The notes beneath the pieces are model-generated. The model did not search any database. It saw only the letters and a program-made list of their open reading frames with translations, and was not told the DNA's origin. From positions 124,001 through 188,000 of the forward strand of contig QKJP01000049.1 in assembly GCA_003249255.1 (NCBI GenBank): a DNA stretch of 64,000 bases. Direction: 5' to 3'. The position numbers were made by a program, and so were the translations under genes. Shown piece after piece: positions 38,485 to 49,000 of the stretch. Position 1 is the first letter of the stretch. Every line of letters begins with the position of its first letter. This DNA comes from Bacteroidales bacterium. Its GTDB lineage: Bacteria > Bacteroidota > Bacteroidia > Bacteroidales > Marinilabiliaceae.

Positions 38485-38542
38485 TGTGCTAATGGTTCAT
38501 CATGCAAATGAATCAATTAGAAAATGTGATGATGTGCTAATG
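38485..38542 (+). repeat. Degenerate short repeat downstream of dnaG
   Basis: TGTGCTAATG occurs at 38485-38494 and again at 38533-38542, within a stretch built from variants of ATGTG/GATG/TAATG. Such loosely repeated tracts are found between genes in many Bacteroidota and look like remnants of slippage or replication repeats. No coding potential is apparent. Confidence 0.5.
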
Positions 38543-38613
38543 AGAGAAAATTGTCAACTTGCATATTACATACGAACGAATATTTATCTATTAATCAAAA
38601 TAAGAGAGTTGCA

Positions 38614-39129
38614 ATGAAGACATTGAAACACGTAGAAATGGAGGTGATAGAAGCCATTATCCGGAAATGTGACATTTGTTATGTTGGGGTTGTTGATGGA
38701 GATCTGCCTTATGTGTTACCCATGAATTTTGGTTATAGAGACAATACCATTTATTTGCATTCTGCCCCGGTAGGGCGAATTATTGATATCTTGAATAAGA
38801 ATAATAATATCTGTGTGACGTTTTCAACCGATCATGAATTGGCTTATGTCTCTGAAGAGATTGCTTGTAGTTATCGCATGAAATCTAAGAGTGTGATAGC
38901 CAATGGTAAAGTTCTATTTGTTGAAGATATGGATGAAAAACGAAAATGTTTAAATGTTTTGATGGAGCAATACAGTGATTTGAAATTTGAATACAGAGAT
39001 CCGGCAGTAAAGAATGTGAAAATATGGAAAGTACCTATTGATCAAGTTTCGTGTAAAGAATTTGGCGCCCCTCATGATAAATACCGTCAAGACCGAGCTC
39101 TTGAAGAATTGAAAAAGAATAATAAGTAA
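38614..39129 (+). CDS. Pyridoxamine 5'-phosphate oxidase-like flavoprotein (NimA-like)
   Basis: A 171-residue flavin-binding split-barrel protein. The start is ATG 38614, preceded by a purine-rich AAGAGAG. An in-frame ATG/TTG further upstream would add 21 residues unlike the family. Motifs: CDICYVGVVDGDLPYVLPMNFGY, TIYLHSAPVGRIIDIL, then CVTFSTDHEL and SYRMKSKSVIANGKVLFV, as in NimA nitroimidazole reductases and related PNPOx-like proteins. It probably binds FMN or F420/heme-type cofactor and has redox activity; the physiological substrate is unknown. A terminator-like hairpin follows. Confidence 0.85.
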   Translation: MKTLKHVEMEVIEAIIRKCDICYVGVVDGDLPYVLPMNFGYRDNTIYLHSAPVGRIIDILNKNNNICVTFSTDHELAYVSEEIACSYRMKSKSVIANGKVLFVEDMDEKRKCLNVLMEQYSDLKFEYRDPAVKNVKIWKVPIDQVSCKEFGAPHDKYRQDRALEELKKNNK

Positions 39130-39133
39130 GGTT

Positions 39134-39149
39134 CGGAGTACGTAGTCCG
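39134..39149. repeat. Short palindrome after the NimA-like gene
   Basis: CGGAGTACGTAGTCCG is a 16-bp near-perfect palindrome (14 of 16 positions symmetric). It is one of three palindromic units packed into the 167-bp gap before the SpmA-SpmB gene. Confidence 0.6.
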
Positions 39150-39161
39150 CTTTTCAGAGCT

Positions 39162-39186
39162 AAAACTAATTGATTGTTAGTTTTTT
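39162..39186 (+). terminator. Probable terminator after the NimA-like gene
   Basis: An 8-bp AT-rich stem (AAAACTAA / TTAGTTTT) with a 7-nt loop and extra T residues. The stem is weak, but position and T-run fit a rho-independent terminator. Confidence 0.55.
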
Positions 39187-39228
39187 ATGCAGGATAAAGT
39201 ACTTGAGTGATTTAATAATTTAAATTAG

Positions 39229-39273
39229 GTTTTAACACCTTCAAGGTTTTACAAACCGTGAAGGTGCTAAAAC
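39229..39273. repeat. 45-bp imperfect palindrome (CCTTCA-type)
   Basis: Two 21-nt arms (39229-39249 and 39253-39273) pair with only two mismatches around a 3-nt loop; the core reads CACCTTCAAGG / CCGTGAAGGTG. Elements of this kind (a gene-end palindrome with CCTT...AAGG) recur in Bacteroidota genomes. It lies directly in front of the SpmA-SpmB gene and could act as an mRNA hairpin or as a dispersed repeat. Confidence 0.7.
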
Positions 39274-39296
39274 TGGAAGAATATAAAATACTAACC

Positions 39297-40529
39297 ATGG
39301 CACTTAACTACCTTTGGATTGGCTTTTTTTTAATCGCTTTTATAGTTGGTTTGGCCCGTTTAATCTTTCTGGGAGACATTGAGGTTTTTCCTGAAATGAT
39401 GGGATCCACATTTACTAATGCCAAAACAGGTTTCGAGATTTCTCTTTACCTAACCGGTGTTCTTTCTCTTTGGCTAGGCATTATGAAAATAGGTGAGAAA
39501 GGAGGCATGGTCAATGCCCTTTCGCGGTTAATAGGGCCATTTTTCAATAAATTATTCCCTGAACTTCCGAAAAATCACCCGGCTTATGGTAGCATGATGA
39601 TGAACATTGCAGCCAACATGCTGGGGCTTGATAATGCGGCTACTCCAATGGGTTTAAAAGCAATGAGAGAATTACAGTCGGTAAATCCCTCAAAAGATAC
39701 GGCATCAAATGCACAGATCATGTTTTTGGTGCTTAATACCAGTGGGTTAACAATTATTCCGATTAGTATCATGGTTTATCGTGCAGAATTGGGTGCTGTT
39801 AATCCGGCTGATATTTTTATTCCCATACTCTTAGCGACCTTTTTTAGTACCATCGTTGGGATTCTGAGTGTTGCTTTTGTTCAAAAAATAAACCTACTCA
39901 ATAAAGTGATATTGAGTTATCTTATTGGTTTTTCATCGCTTGTTTGCGGTCTAATCTATTGGTTTAGCCGGCTTAGTGCTCATGAAATGGAGACCTATTC
40001 ACTAGTGGGCGCTAATGTTATTCTTTTTTCCATTATCGTCTTGTTTATTTTAATGGCTATTCGAAAAAAGGTAAATGTATACGATAGTTTTATAGAAGGA
40101 GCCAAAGAAGGATTTCAGGTAGCCATCAAAATCATTCCTTTTTTAATTGCCATATTGGTTGCCATTGGTGTATTTAGAGCCTCAGGCGCAATGAATTTCA
40201 TCATTGAAGGAATCTCCTCTTTTGTTCTATTATTAGGCTTAGATGCCGGCTTTGTAGAAGCACTTCCAACTGCTTTAATGAAACCTTTAAGTGGGAGCGG
40301 AGCCAGAGGAATGATGATCGATGCCATGAAAACTTATGGGGCTGATTCATTTGTAGGTAGAGTTGCCAGTACCGTTCAGGGTGCAACCGATACTACCTTT
40401 TATGTGCTTGCGGTTTATTTTGGTTCCGTGGGAATAAAGCGTACACGCCATGCGGTAGCTTGTGGACTAATCGCCGATTTAGCTGGTATTGTAGCTTCCA
40501 TAAGTTTAGCTTATTTGTTCTTTTCTTAG
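39297..40529 (+). CDS. SpmA-SpmB fusion, nucleoside-recognition/gate membrane protein
   Basis: A 410-residue membrane protein read from ATG 39297; a GTG 39 bp upstream lies inside the palindrome and is unlikely. The first half is SpmA-like (GIMKIGEKGGMVNALSRLIGPFF; PKNHPAYGSMMMNIAANMLG). The second half is SpmB-like (GAKEGFQVAIKIIPFLIAIL; MKPLSGSGARGMMIDAM). Both halves have the Gate/nucleoside-recognition fold. In Bacillus the two are separate spore-maturation proteins. In Bacteroidota the fused form is common and its transport substrate is unknown. Confidence 0.9.
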   Translation: MALNYLWIGFFLIAFIVGLARLIFLGDIEVFPEMMGSTFTNAKTGFEISLYLTGVLSLWLGIMKIGEKGGMVNALSRLIGPFFNKLFPELPKNHPAYGSMMMNIAANMLGLDNAATPMGLKAMRELQSVNPSKDTASNAQIMFLVLNTSGLTIIPISIMVYRAELGAVNPADIFIPILLATFFSTIVGILSVAFVQKINLLNKVILSYLIGFSSLVCGLIYWFSRLSAHEMETYSLVGANVILFSIIVLFILMAIRKKVNVYDSFIEGAKEGFQVAIKIIPFLIAILVAIGVFRASGAMNFIIEGISSFVLLLGLDAGFVEALPTALMKPLSGSGARGMMIDAMKTYGADSFVGRVASTVQGATDTTFYVLAVYFGSVGIKRTRHAVACGLIADLAGIVASISLAYLFFS

Positions 40530-40557
40530 TTTACTTCTTATCCAATACGTTATAAGT

Positions 40558-41622
40558 GTGAAATACTTTTTCTTAATTACATTTTTATCTTCGATTACCT
40601 ACAGTTTAGCAGCCCAGAATTACCACATAGATTCATTTGTATTGTATTCTGAGTCTGGATATGTAAAGGAATATCCTATTCTGGCTTGTGATTGTAACAA
40701 TACTCAAGTTTTAGATTCAATTAATAGTATCCTAAAAAGTTATTTTATGGTCGACGAATTTGAAGAGTTTGATACCTTAGAATATATCGGATGGAATATA
40801 TATGGTTACGACTTTGAGATAAGTTCGAACATTTTTTACATAACAATTGACGGTTCATATACAGGTGCTTATTCTACTGATTATGTGGAAGAGTTTTATT
40901 TTGATTTAACATCCGGTGAAGAAATATCCGGATCTGAATTAACGTTTGAATCTTTTTTAGCCGCTGAGAAACGTGATGATTTTTTGGAAAAATACTGGAA
41001 TACGCCATGTGCTAATGAGTTTTCAAGGATCGAATGTGGAGATATGGAACCTTATTGTGATTGCAACGATTTTAGTTCTAGTTTTGATTCAGAAGATCTT
41101 ATCCTAACTTTAACAAACGATTGTTTTCCGCATGTTGCTAAAAGTTGTACTCCTGTATTATCAATACATGTTCCATTGAATGAATTTGAAATATTTTTGA
41201 GTGATTTTGGAAAGCTTATGTTGATTACACATAACTATTCTGCTAAATCCGAGATTGAACAATTAAAGTTATATGAAGATTATAAACATTTATTGGAGCC
41301 ATTTTATTTTATTCAAGGTTCCATTGATGATAAGTATGCTTTTATGATGGCTATCAGACCTGAAGGTGATGAGATAACAGGATATTACTCTTATAATAAG
41401 TACAAAACAAAGATACCAATTTCCGGTCGTATTAGTAATAATGAATTAATGTTAAACGAAATGGTTGATGAAAAGATAACTGGTACGTTTACATTTTCTT
41501 TGGTAGATGGTTCATCATTTGCTAAGTTTGAAATTGATGGTTATTCTGGAACTTGGAAGGCTCCTTTAAAAGAAGGTTTAAAAGTTTCAATAAATTACTT
41601 TATAAATAATTATAGAAAATAG
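40558..41622 (+). CDS. Exported protein of unknown function
   Basis: A 354-residue protein with a clear signal peptide (KYFFLITFLSSITYSLAAQ). The start is GTG at 40558, because the signal peptide begins there and no ATG is nearby. The mature protein has several acidic and aromatic segments and cysteine pairs (ACDCNN; YCDCND; DCFPHVAKSC). The C-terminal part contains a repeated beta pattern (ITGYYSYNKYKTKIPISGRI; ITGTFTF) like small barrel or lipocalin-type domains. I do not recognise a family. It lies 28 bp behind the SpmA-SpmB gene and may be co-transcribed. Confidence 0.7.
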   Translation: MKYFFLITFLSSITYSLAAQNYHIDSFVLYSESGYVKEYPILACDCNNTQVLDSINSILKSYFMVDEFEEFDTLEYIGWNIYGYDFEISSNIFYITIDGSYTGAYSTDYVEEFYFDLTSGEEISGSELTFESFLAAEKRDDFLEKYWNTPCANEFSRIECGDMEPYCDCNDFSSSFDSEDLILTLTNDCFPHVAKSCTPVLSIHVPLNEFEIFLSDFGKLMLITHNYSAKSEIEQLKLYEDYKHLLEPFYFIQGSIDDKYAFMMAIRPEGDEITGYYSYNKYKTKIPISGRISNNELMLNEMVDEKITGTFTFSLVDGSSFAKFEIDGYSGTWKAPLKEGLKVSINYFINNYRK

Positions 41623-41712
41623 TTGAAGATATTTAAATGGTAGGGGTTGGTGAAATAAGTGTTTTTTGGAATTGGATTGTCACATTTTAAACTTCACCTA
41701 GAAATAATGATT

Positions 41713-42510
41713 ATGAAAATACTTGTTATACCCTTCTTATTGATATTTCCAATTATCTTAAGTGCACAAGTTAGAGATATTAAGGAGAAAGTAGGGACTG
41801 AAAAAAACTCAAGCAACTCATCTGACTCCAAATCAAATTCTTCATCAGATTTTTCCTACAAACAAAGTAAACAGCCAAAATACTCTTCTTCATCTTCTCA
41901 TTCGGATAATGGCTGTGGTGAAGCGTGTGGTTCTTTTTTTGCAGAGATGTTTATTTATTCTTTGATCTATGCTCAATCCGCGACCTTAGAAGGTGAAGAT
42001 CAATTTCAGGAACGCTCATCAATTGATATAAATGGTTTCTATGGGATCGACCCTAAAAATACAGACAGCTATCACACAGGGCAAATAAGAGCAAATTGGG
42101 GAATATTGGCGACCGACTTTCGTTATTCAAACTTATCCGATGTAAGTGGTTATCTAGAAAATCTCGATTGGCAAATACTTGTGTTGCGAGCTCCAATTGG
42201 ACCGCTAAAGCTTGAATATGGTCTTGGTTTTACCCAAGCTATTAGTCCAAGTGTAAAGTGGTTTGAAAGTTCAGCAGGTTTTGAGCTTGGTCTTAATAAG
42301 AACCAATACATCATCAAATCTCATTATCGATGGACAGAAATGGGTAATACCAATCGATTTCGAAAAGAGTTTAATGTGGCCTTTCATTACCGGGTTCTGC
42401 AAAGTGGTCGCTTCCATTTTTATCCGGTGTTAAAATATGCCAACAGAATCTATTACGACGATTACAAATTGAACTTTTTTGAAGTAGGCTTGCTTGTTTC
42501 TTTACAATAA
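41713..42510 (+). CDS. Exported Ser-rich protein, possible outer-membrane barrel
   Basis: A 265-residue protein starting at ATG 41713 with a signal peptide (MKILVIPFLLIFPIILSAQ). A serine-rich low-complexity linker (about residues 35-70) is followed by CGEACGSFFAEMFIYSLIYAQ. Then come alternating strands of aromatic/hydrophobic residues (FYGIDP; GQIRANWGILATDFRY; LVLRAPIGPLKLEYGLGF; EFNVAFHYRVLQSGRFHFYP) ending in a phenylalanine-containing strand (FFEVGLLVSLQ). This is typical of small outer-membrane beta-barrels. Function unknown. It converges on the first sensor kinase gene. Confidence 0.65.
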   Translation: MKILVIPFLLIFPIILSAQVRDIKEKVGTEKNSSNSSDSKSNSSSDFSYKQSKQPKYSSSSSHSDNGCGEACGSFFAEMFIYSLIYAQSATLEGEDQFQERSSIDINGFYGIDPKNTDSYHTGQIRANWGILATDFRYSNLSDVSGYLENLDWQILVLRAPIGPLKLEYGLGFTQAISPSVKWFESSAGFELGLNKNQYIIKSHYRWTEMGNTNRFRKEFNVAFHYRVLQSGRFHFYPVLKYANRIYYDDYKLNFFEVGLLVSLQ

Positions 42511-42612
42511 ATTCAAAATCTGAATCTAAAATAACTTAACACAGATCCAAAAAATTAGAAGCAATACATTAGGAGTTGCTCTGATTGATAGGTTTGGATT
42601 TGATTATTAATT

Positions 42613-45600
42613 TTAGTCCTCTAGTTTTTCACATTCAGGTAATACAAAATGAAAGCTACTTCCCTTGCCTAGTTCACTTTCGACCCAAATTTTTCCTTTA
42701 TTACCTTTCACAAAGTCCTTACAAAGAACTAAACCTAATCCTGAGCCGGTTTCATTGTCTGTACCTAATTCAGATTGCATGGTGCTTATTTTAAATAGCA
42801 TCTTTATTTTCTCCGGAGTCATTCCAATTCCATTGTCGCTAACCGATATTTTGATGAAACGTTTGTTTTCTACCTTAACACTTTGACTGTCTATCTGTAT
42901 AGTTCCTTTTCGATCGGTAAATTTGATGGCATTCGAAATTAAATTCCGAAGAATAACGTTACTTGTGTTTATATCTGCAAATATGCTTAAATCTTTTTTG
43001 CCTGTGTAAACTATCGAAATTTCCTTTTTCTTAGCAACAGGTTTGGATAGCGCTATATTACTTTCAACATAAGTTTTAACTTTTATGCAATTGGGAGTGT
43101 AATTAATCTTGCCTGATTGCGACCTCGACCAAGATAATAAGTCCTCTAGTAGGTTAAAGGTTTTATTAGAAACCGAATTTAATTTTGTTAATAAGTCATA
43201 GAAGTCTTTTTCTTTGTATTCTTTGTAGAAACTTAAAAGTAAATCGCTGTATCCCAGTAGTGTTTGAAATGGATTGCGTAAGTCGTGAGCAATAATTGAG
43301 AAAAACTTATCTTTAGTCGCGTTTGCTTCGATTAACTCTTTTGTACGTTCGTCAACTTTTTGAATCAGTATTAATTTTTGTTTTTCAAGATCATTTATTC
43401 GCCAATAAATAAATCCTATTGAGGTTCCAATAATACTTACAAACATTAAAACTCTAAACCACCAAGTGCCATACCATGGCGGCAGCACAGTTATCTTGAT
43501 TGAGGTACCACCTCCATCCCATAATCCATCACTGTTGGTGGCTTTAACAAACATTGTGTAATTGCCTGGATCTAAACCGGTAAAGGTTGCCATTCGATTT
43601 TTTCCAATGTAATTCCATTCTTCATCAAAGCCTTCTAGTTTATACGCATATTCAATTTTGTTAGTAGCGTAGAAGTTAAGCGCAGCCCATTTTATGGTAA
43701 AGAAATATTGATCGGGGTTAAGTACAATTTCATCTGAAAGAACGATACTTTTGGACAAGGGTGATCCTTTTTTTTGAGGAAGTACAGGTTCATTAAAAAT
43801 AGCTAATTCGATAAAACGAATGGGCGCATTTATGGTATCGGGCTTTATGTCTTCCGGTTTAAAGGAGTTCATTCCTTTTGAGCCTGCCAAATAAATAGTT
43901 CCATCTTTCGTGAGGACACTTGTTTTGACAAATTCACCTTCAATCAGACCGTCATCTTGATTGTAATTGTTGAAATAAAGAAAGTTATTAGGAATGACAT
44001 TTAAATAGGTAGAATCCTTGTCTACCCTATCGGCAATAGCAGGTAAAAGGAATTTACTCATTCCTTTATCTGTAGCCAGCCAAAGATTTCCATTATTATC
44101 TTCTTGAATAGCTTTAACTTTAGTTCCTTCCATTCCCTGCTGCTTACCAAAGGTCATGAAGTAATCTTTTTCATAATTATATAAACTAATGCCCTTGGTA
44201 TTACCTACCCAAAAACGGCCTTTACTATCTTGCAAGCAACAAAAAACCTGACCTTCCGGTAAGGCAAAGGGATCCTCATTATTCAATACCAAATTATGAT
44301 AGCATTGCTCTTCCATATCGTACCTCAAGAGACCAGCCCAACCGACAACCCATAAATTGTGATGGCTATCTAAATACTGTTGCCGAGAATACAAAATTTC
44401 TTCTGAACACTGAGAGCTAAAATTTTTGCCAGGATCTTTTAGTGTGTGAGCAAATAAATCAAATTCAAAAAGACTATTGTTTATCAATTGTAGATAAGCC
44501 TTTGTTTTCCCAAAGCTGACCCCACAGGAAATATTGCAATCGGTTTTAATTCGCTCAAAATTGCCGGTTTTTGTATCGAAATATTTTATACCTCCCCATG
44601 CTCCAAGTAATAATTCTCCATCCTTCCGTCCTTTTAGAATTGTTGTTATGGGCTCTGTAATAATCATACCTGGGTCGGTATAATGTGTAAATTGACTACT
44701 ATGAGGATCGTATTTATTTAATATTCCATCGTCTGTTCCGATCCAAATATTCCCAACTTCATCTTCATGTAAGATGTGAATGACGTTGTGTGATAAGCTA
44801 TTGCCGTCACTTTGAATGACCGGGTATTGTTTGATATAGTTCTTCCGCCGGATGTTTACATCTATACCTGCATTCCAAGCTGCTACCCAAACGATACCCT
44901 GATCGTCAAAATAAATATCATTCACGGAAATACTTCGTAAAGTGGTTCCTGTATTATCCCTTACACATTGTTCAATAATGTTTAAATCTGGGCTAATGAT
45001 GTTTATCCCTGATGATGCAATCCAGATATTTCCCTCGCTGTCTTCAGCCATGTTCTTAGGGATTTGAGTATCTGTCAATAAATGCTCGAAAGAATCTTGC
45101 TTGTTGGTTAAAGGATTTATCCTTACAGCTAATGTATGTCCTAAAATCCAAATGTTACCTTGACGGTCTTCGATAATATCGGTAATAAATTTAATTGCGT
45201 CTTTTTTTTCTTTAAAACGGCCATGCGCATACCTTTTCATCGAATGTTTGAAGGGATCATATATGTATAAATTAAGGTTGCCAGTACCAATCCATACCTG
45301 TCCTCTTTGATCGACTAATAAAGAATGAATCTCACCAATATCACTCCATGGTTTTTTGATTTCTGCAGGTACAACTGCGTCTTTTTCTTTATTGTAATAC
45401 ATTAAGCCTTTGCCACTAGCTATCCACAGAATGCTATCAGAGCCATCATAAAAATCCCGAACTTCAATAAGAGGTTTTGTAGAATCGTTGTTAATATAAC
45501 GGTAGGTTTTAAAACTCTCGGATAAGTAGTCGTAGCGTGCGCACCCATTGTTTCCACCCCCTATCCACAAATCTTTATTTTGATCGATCCATAAACGCCA

Positions 45601-45867
45601 TACTGCTTCCTGTTCGATGTGGTTCGGATTATCGTCCTTAATGTCGAAAGACACATAATCGTAGCCATCGTAACGTAAAACTCCTTCATCGTGAGCAATC
45701 CAAACAAATCCGTATGGATCTTTAATGACATCTAGCGCATTATTTACCGGGAAGTTTTCAAGTGCATTAAAACGTCTGTTTTGAGAAAATACCAAAGATG
45801 GGACACAAAGTAATAATAAGATGAGATGTAGATAAGTCGGGCGCCTTATGGTGATTGATATCTTCAT
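42613..45867 (-). CDS. Propeller-type sensor histidine kinase (paralog 3 of 3)
   Basis: A 1084-residue sensor. Signal peptide 1-28, then about 14 Reg_prop beta-propeller repeats (pattern xGxIWIGTxxG/L, about 30-680). A Y_Y_Y domain (about 715-790, EYAYKLEGFDEEWNYIG) and one membrane helix near 795-815 follow. The HisKA phospho-acceptor is His861 in FFSIIAHDLRNPFQ, and the HATPase shows NLISNAIKF (Asn979), DNGIGM and GSGLGL. The protein stops after the kinase core. The receiver and AraC-type HTH found in the hybrid two-component systems of Bacteroides are missing. It is the last of three tandem paralogs on the minus strand. Confidence 0.93.
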   Translation of the reverse strand: MKISITIRRPTYLHLILLLLCVPSLVFSQNRRFNALENFPVNNALDVIKDPYGFVWIAHDEGVLRYDGYDYVSFDIKDDNPNHIEQEAVWRLWIDQNKDLWIGGGNNGCARYDYLSESFKTYRYINNDSTKPLIEVRDFYDGSDSILWIASGKGLMYYNKEKDAVVPAEIKKPWSDIGEIHSLLVDQRGQVWIGTGNLNLYIYDPFKHSMKRYAHGRFKEKKDAIKFITDIIEDRQGNIWILGHTLAVRINPLTNKQDSFEHLLTDTQIPKNMAEDSEGNIWIASSGINIISPDLNIIEQCVRDNTGTTLRSISVNDIYFDDQGIVWVAAWNAGIDVNIRRKNYIKQYPVIQSDGNSLSHNVIHILHEDEVGNIWIGTDDGILNKYDPHSSQFTHYTDPGMIITEPITTILKGRKDGELLLGAWGGIKYFDTKTGNFERIKTDCNISCGVSFGKTKAYLQLINNSLFEFDLFAHTLKDPGKNFSSQCSEEILYSRQQYLDSHHNLWVVGWAGLLRYDMEEQCYHNLVLNNEDPFALPEGQVFCCLQDSKGRFWVGNTKGISLYNYEKDYFMTFGKQQGMEGTKVKAIQEDNNGNLWLATDKGMSKFLLPAIADRVDKDSTYLNVIPNNFLYFNNYNQDDGLIEGEFVKTSVLTKDGTIYLAGSKGMNSFKPEDIKPDTINAPIRFIELAIFNEPVLPQKKGSPLSKSIVLSDEIVLNPDQYFFTIKWAALNFYATNKIEYAYKLEGFDEEWNYIGKNRMATFTGLDPGNYTMFVKATNSDGLWDGGGTSIKITVLPPWYGTWWFRVLMFVSIIGTSIGFIYWRINDLEKQKLILIQKVDERTKELIEANATKDKFFSIIAHDLRNPFQTLLGYSDLLLSFYKEYKEKDFYDLLTKLNSVSNKTFNLLEDLLSWSRSQSGKINYTPNCIKVKTYVESNIALSKPVAKKKEISIVYTGKKDLSIFADINTSNVILRNLISNAIKFTDRKGTIQIDSQSVKVENKRFIKISVSDNGIGMTPEKIKMLFKISTMQSELGTDNETGSGLGLVLCKDFVKGNKGKIWVESELGKGSSFHFVLPECEKLED

Positions 45868-46012
45868 GAAATTCCATTAACTGGTTATTAAACAGTTTGA
45901 TTTCTAAATTAAGAGAAATGGACGAAAATGCAAATTCTTCTTCAAGTAAGCTCTAATTGCCCCAAGGATTATTTGAAAGTCATTCATAAATACGCCATGA
46001 AAATTGTATTCT

Positions 46013-49000
46013 TTATACTTGGTTATTATCAATCGGTAGCGTAAAATAGAAGGTGCTTCCTTTGACTAATTCAGCTTTTACCCAAATTTGCCCGTTATTG
46101 CTTTCAACAAAATCTTTACATAGCATTAATCCTAATCCTGTGCCAGATTCCTTTTCTGTTCCTTCCTTTGATTTAAGTGAGGTTGGCACAAAAAGGGAAT
46201 CGATAGTTTCCTGGGTCATTCCAATTCCTGTATCTTTTACAGAAAACAAGGCAAAACTTTTTTCATCTTTTGTAGTTTTCGTTACTGTTAAGTGAATATT
46301 TCCATTTCGAAAGGAAAACTTAATGGCATTGGATAATATGTTTCTTAAGATTACATTGATGGTATCTTGATCTGCCCATATATACATGTTTGGTGAAAGA
46401 TGATAAGTTAATTTGATGTTTTTCTTATCGGCAATTCCTTTTACAACTTCCAAGTTTTCCAGGATAAATTTTTCAACGCTCACTCGAGTAGGATTATGTG
46501 AAATCTTACCTTGTTGTGCAGATGCCCACATTAATAGGTTCTCAAGTAAGTTTAAAGTTCTACTAGCAACTTGATTTATTCGTTTCGACAATTCTATTGG
46601 TTGAGACTCTTTTGAGTTTCTGTAATAATCTAGAAGTAAGTCGCTATAGCCCAGCATCGTCTGAAATGGATTTCGGAGGTCATGGGCAATAATTGAGAAA
46701 AATTTATCTTTTGTGGCATTTGCATCTTTCAGTTCTTTGGTCCTTTCGGATACATTTCTTTGTAGAATTTGTTTTTGTCTTTTCAAATTATTTATGCGTC
46801 TATCCATGAAATAAAGAAATAAACTAAAAAGCACCCCAGCAGAGGCTACTCTAAACCACCAAGTAGCCCACCAGGGAGGAAGAATAATTATTTTTATTGA
46901 TGCTTCATTAGAAAGCCAAATGCCATCACTATTCGTACATTTTACCTTTAATTCATATTCACCAGCTGGTAGGCCTGTAAAAGTGGCGGTTCTTTCTTTT
47001 CCAATGTAATTCCAATCTTTATCAAATCCATCTAACTTATAGGCATACTCAATCTTTTTTGTTGAATAAAAATTTAAGGCTACCCATTTGATCGAAAAAA
47101 AGTACTGCTCAAAAGTTAATATTATTTTATCGGCCACAACCAAGCTTTTGCTTAAAGAAAAAGATTCCTTATTAGGTCGTACGATTTCATTAAAGACCTT
47201 GAGTTCAATAAAATGTATGGGGGCTTCTATCGTATCTTTTTCAATGCTTTCCGGTTTAAAAGAATTGATTCCTCCCATACCTCCAAAATACATGGTTCCA
47301 TCTTTTGATTTATAGGCGTCATTTGAAAACTCACCTTTAATAAATCCGTCTTCTTCATTGTAGTTTCTGAAGTACACAAAGTCCTTCGGAAGTTGCTTTA
47401 TGAACAAAGAGTCTCGCTCAATTTGATTGACAACTGCCGGTAAACAAAATTTACTAATCCCTTTTTCGGTAGCAACCCAAATATTTCCTTCATCATCTTC
47501 CAACATACTTCTAACCTTTGTGCCCTCCATACCATGCTCATGGCCAAAGGTCATAAAATAATTTTCGTCATAATTATAGATACTAATACCCTTTACATTT
47601 CCTATCCACATCCTGTTTTTACTGTCTAATAAGCAACTGTGTATTTGACCTGGCGGTAAGGCATAAGGGTTATTACTATCGCGGCTGAAAGAATAATAAC
47701 AGGAATCTTTGATGTCATATTTTACCAATCCTGCCCAATTAATAATCCAAAGGTTATCTCTGTTGTCCGGATATAAATCTCTCGTAAAATAGATCTCTGT
47801 TTTGCACCCGTCTCTAAAATTCCGATAGACATTGAAAAATGAACGATCTGTGAGGCTAAATTGATAGAGCCCCTTATTTATAACACCCACGTATACAGTA
47901 GAATCATTATATTTTAATAAATCAGGTATTTGAATACCCTCCTTTAAACGTTTAAATTCTTCCGTTTTAATATCAAATGATTTTAAACTTCCCCAGGTTC
48001 CTAAAAGCATTTCAGACGAAGATGTTCCATTAGAAATGCAGGAAACCGGTTCTATAATATTCATTCCCGGATCTGTAAAATGATAAAATCTATTATTTGT
48101 AACATCGAGTTTATTTAGTATCCCATCATCGGTTCCAATCCACATATTATTGTTTTCATCTTCGTAAAGACAATGAATAACACTGTGAGACAAACTATTT
48201 TCTTCTCCCGGTATTTTCTGATAGAGTTTTACGTGGTTTTTTCGTTGAATATTAATATCCAGGCCTCCAAACCACGATGCAATCCAAGTTATTCCTTGGT
48301 TGTCGAAATAGACTTTATTTGTTGAAAGACTCCTGATTGACATCCCTGAATTGTCGGGCAAGCAATAATCAACTTGTTTTAGGTCGGGACTAATAATATT
48401 TAATCCTGAAGAGGCTATCCAAATATTACCTTCATAATCTTCACTAATACATTTGGCAATTTGAGTATCCATCAATTGCTCTTTGTACGAAACTTGTTCA
48501 TCTGTCTCAGGATTAATAACGACTGCAATGGATTGACCTAAAACCCATATTTGCCCCTTCTTATCTTGATGAATATCCACAATAAAACTGGGTGTTCTAC
48601 TTTCTTTTTGAAAAAAGCCTTTTTGATAGCGTTCCAGTTTATTCGTTTTGGGGTAATACCAATAAAGATTGCCGTTGCCTGTACCTAACCACAGTTTACC
48701 TTGCTTATCGGATAGTATGGCATGTATTTCTCCAAATTTTTCAAATTCTTCTTGATCGTAAGCAGCTTTTAAAATGACTTGGCGATCCCTGTCATAATAG
48801 AATAAACCATCACCGGTTCCTATCCAGAGTGTACTGTCTAAATCTTCGTAAAAATCTCTTATTTCGAATAGTTTCTGGGTCGAATCGTTATTTGCAAAGT
48901 GGTAATGTTTAAATGTTTCAGTCGCGTAGTCATATTGAGCACAGCCGTTGTTTCCTCCTCCAATCCATAATTGTTGGTGACTATCAATCCATAAGCGCCA

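Noticed and set aside
39134-39273. A CRISPR-like array suggested by several palindromes in a short stretch
   Set aside because: The three units differ in sequence and there are no equal-length spacers, so this is not an array of direct repeats.
42511-42612. A terminator between the two convergent genes at 42.5 kb
   Set aside because: Only a 5-bp stem (AGCAA / TTGCT) with a long loop and a distant ATCCAAA / TTTGGAT pair are present, which is too weak to call.
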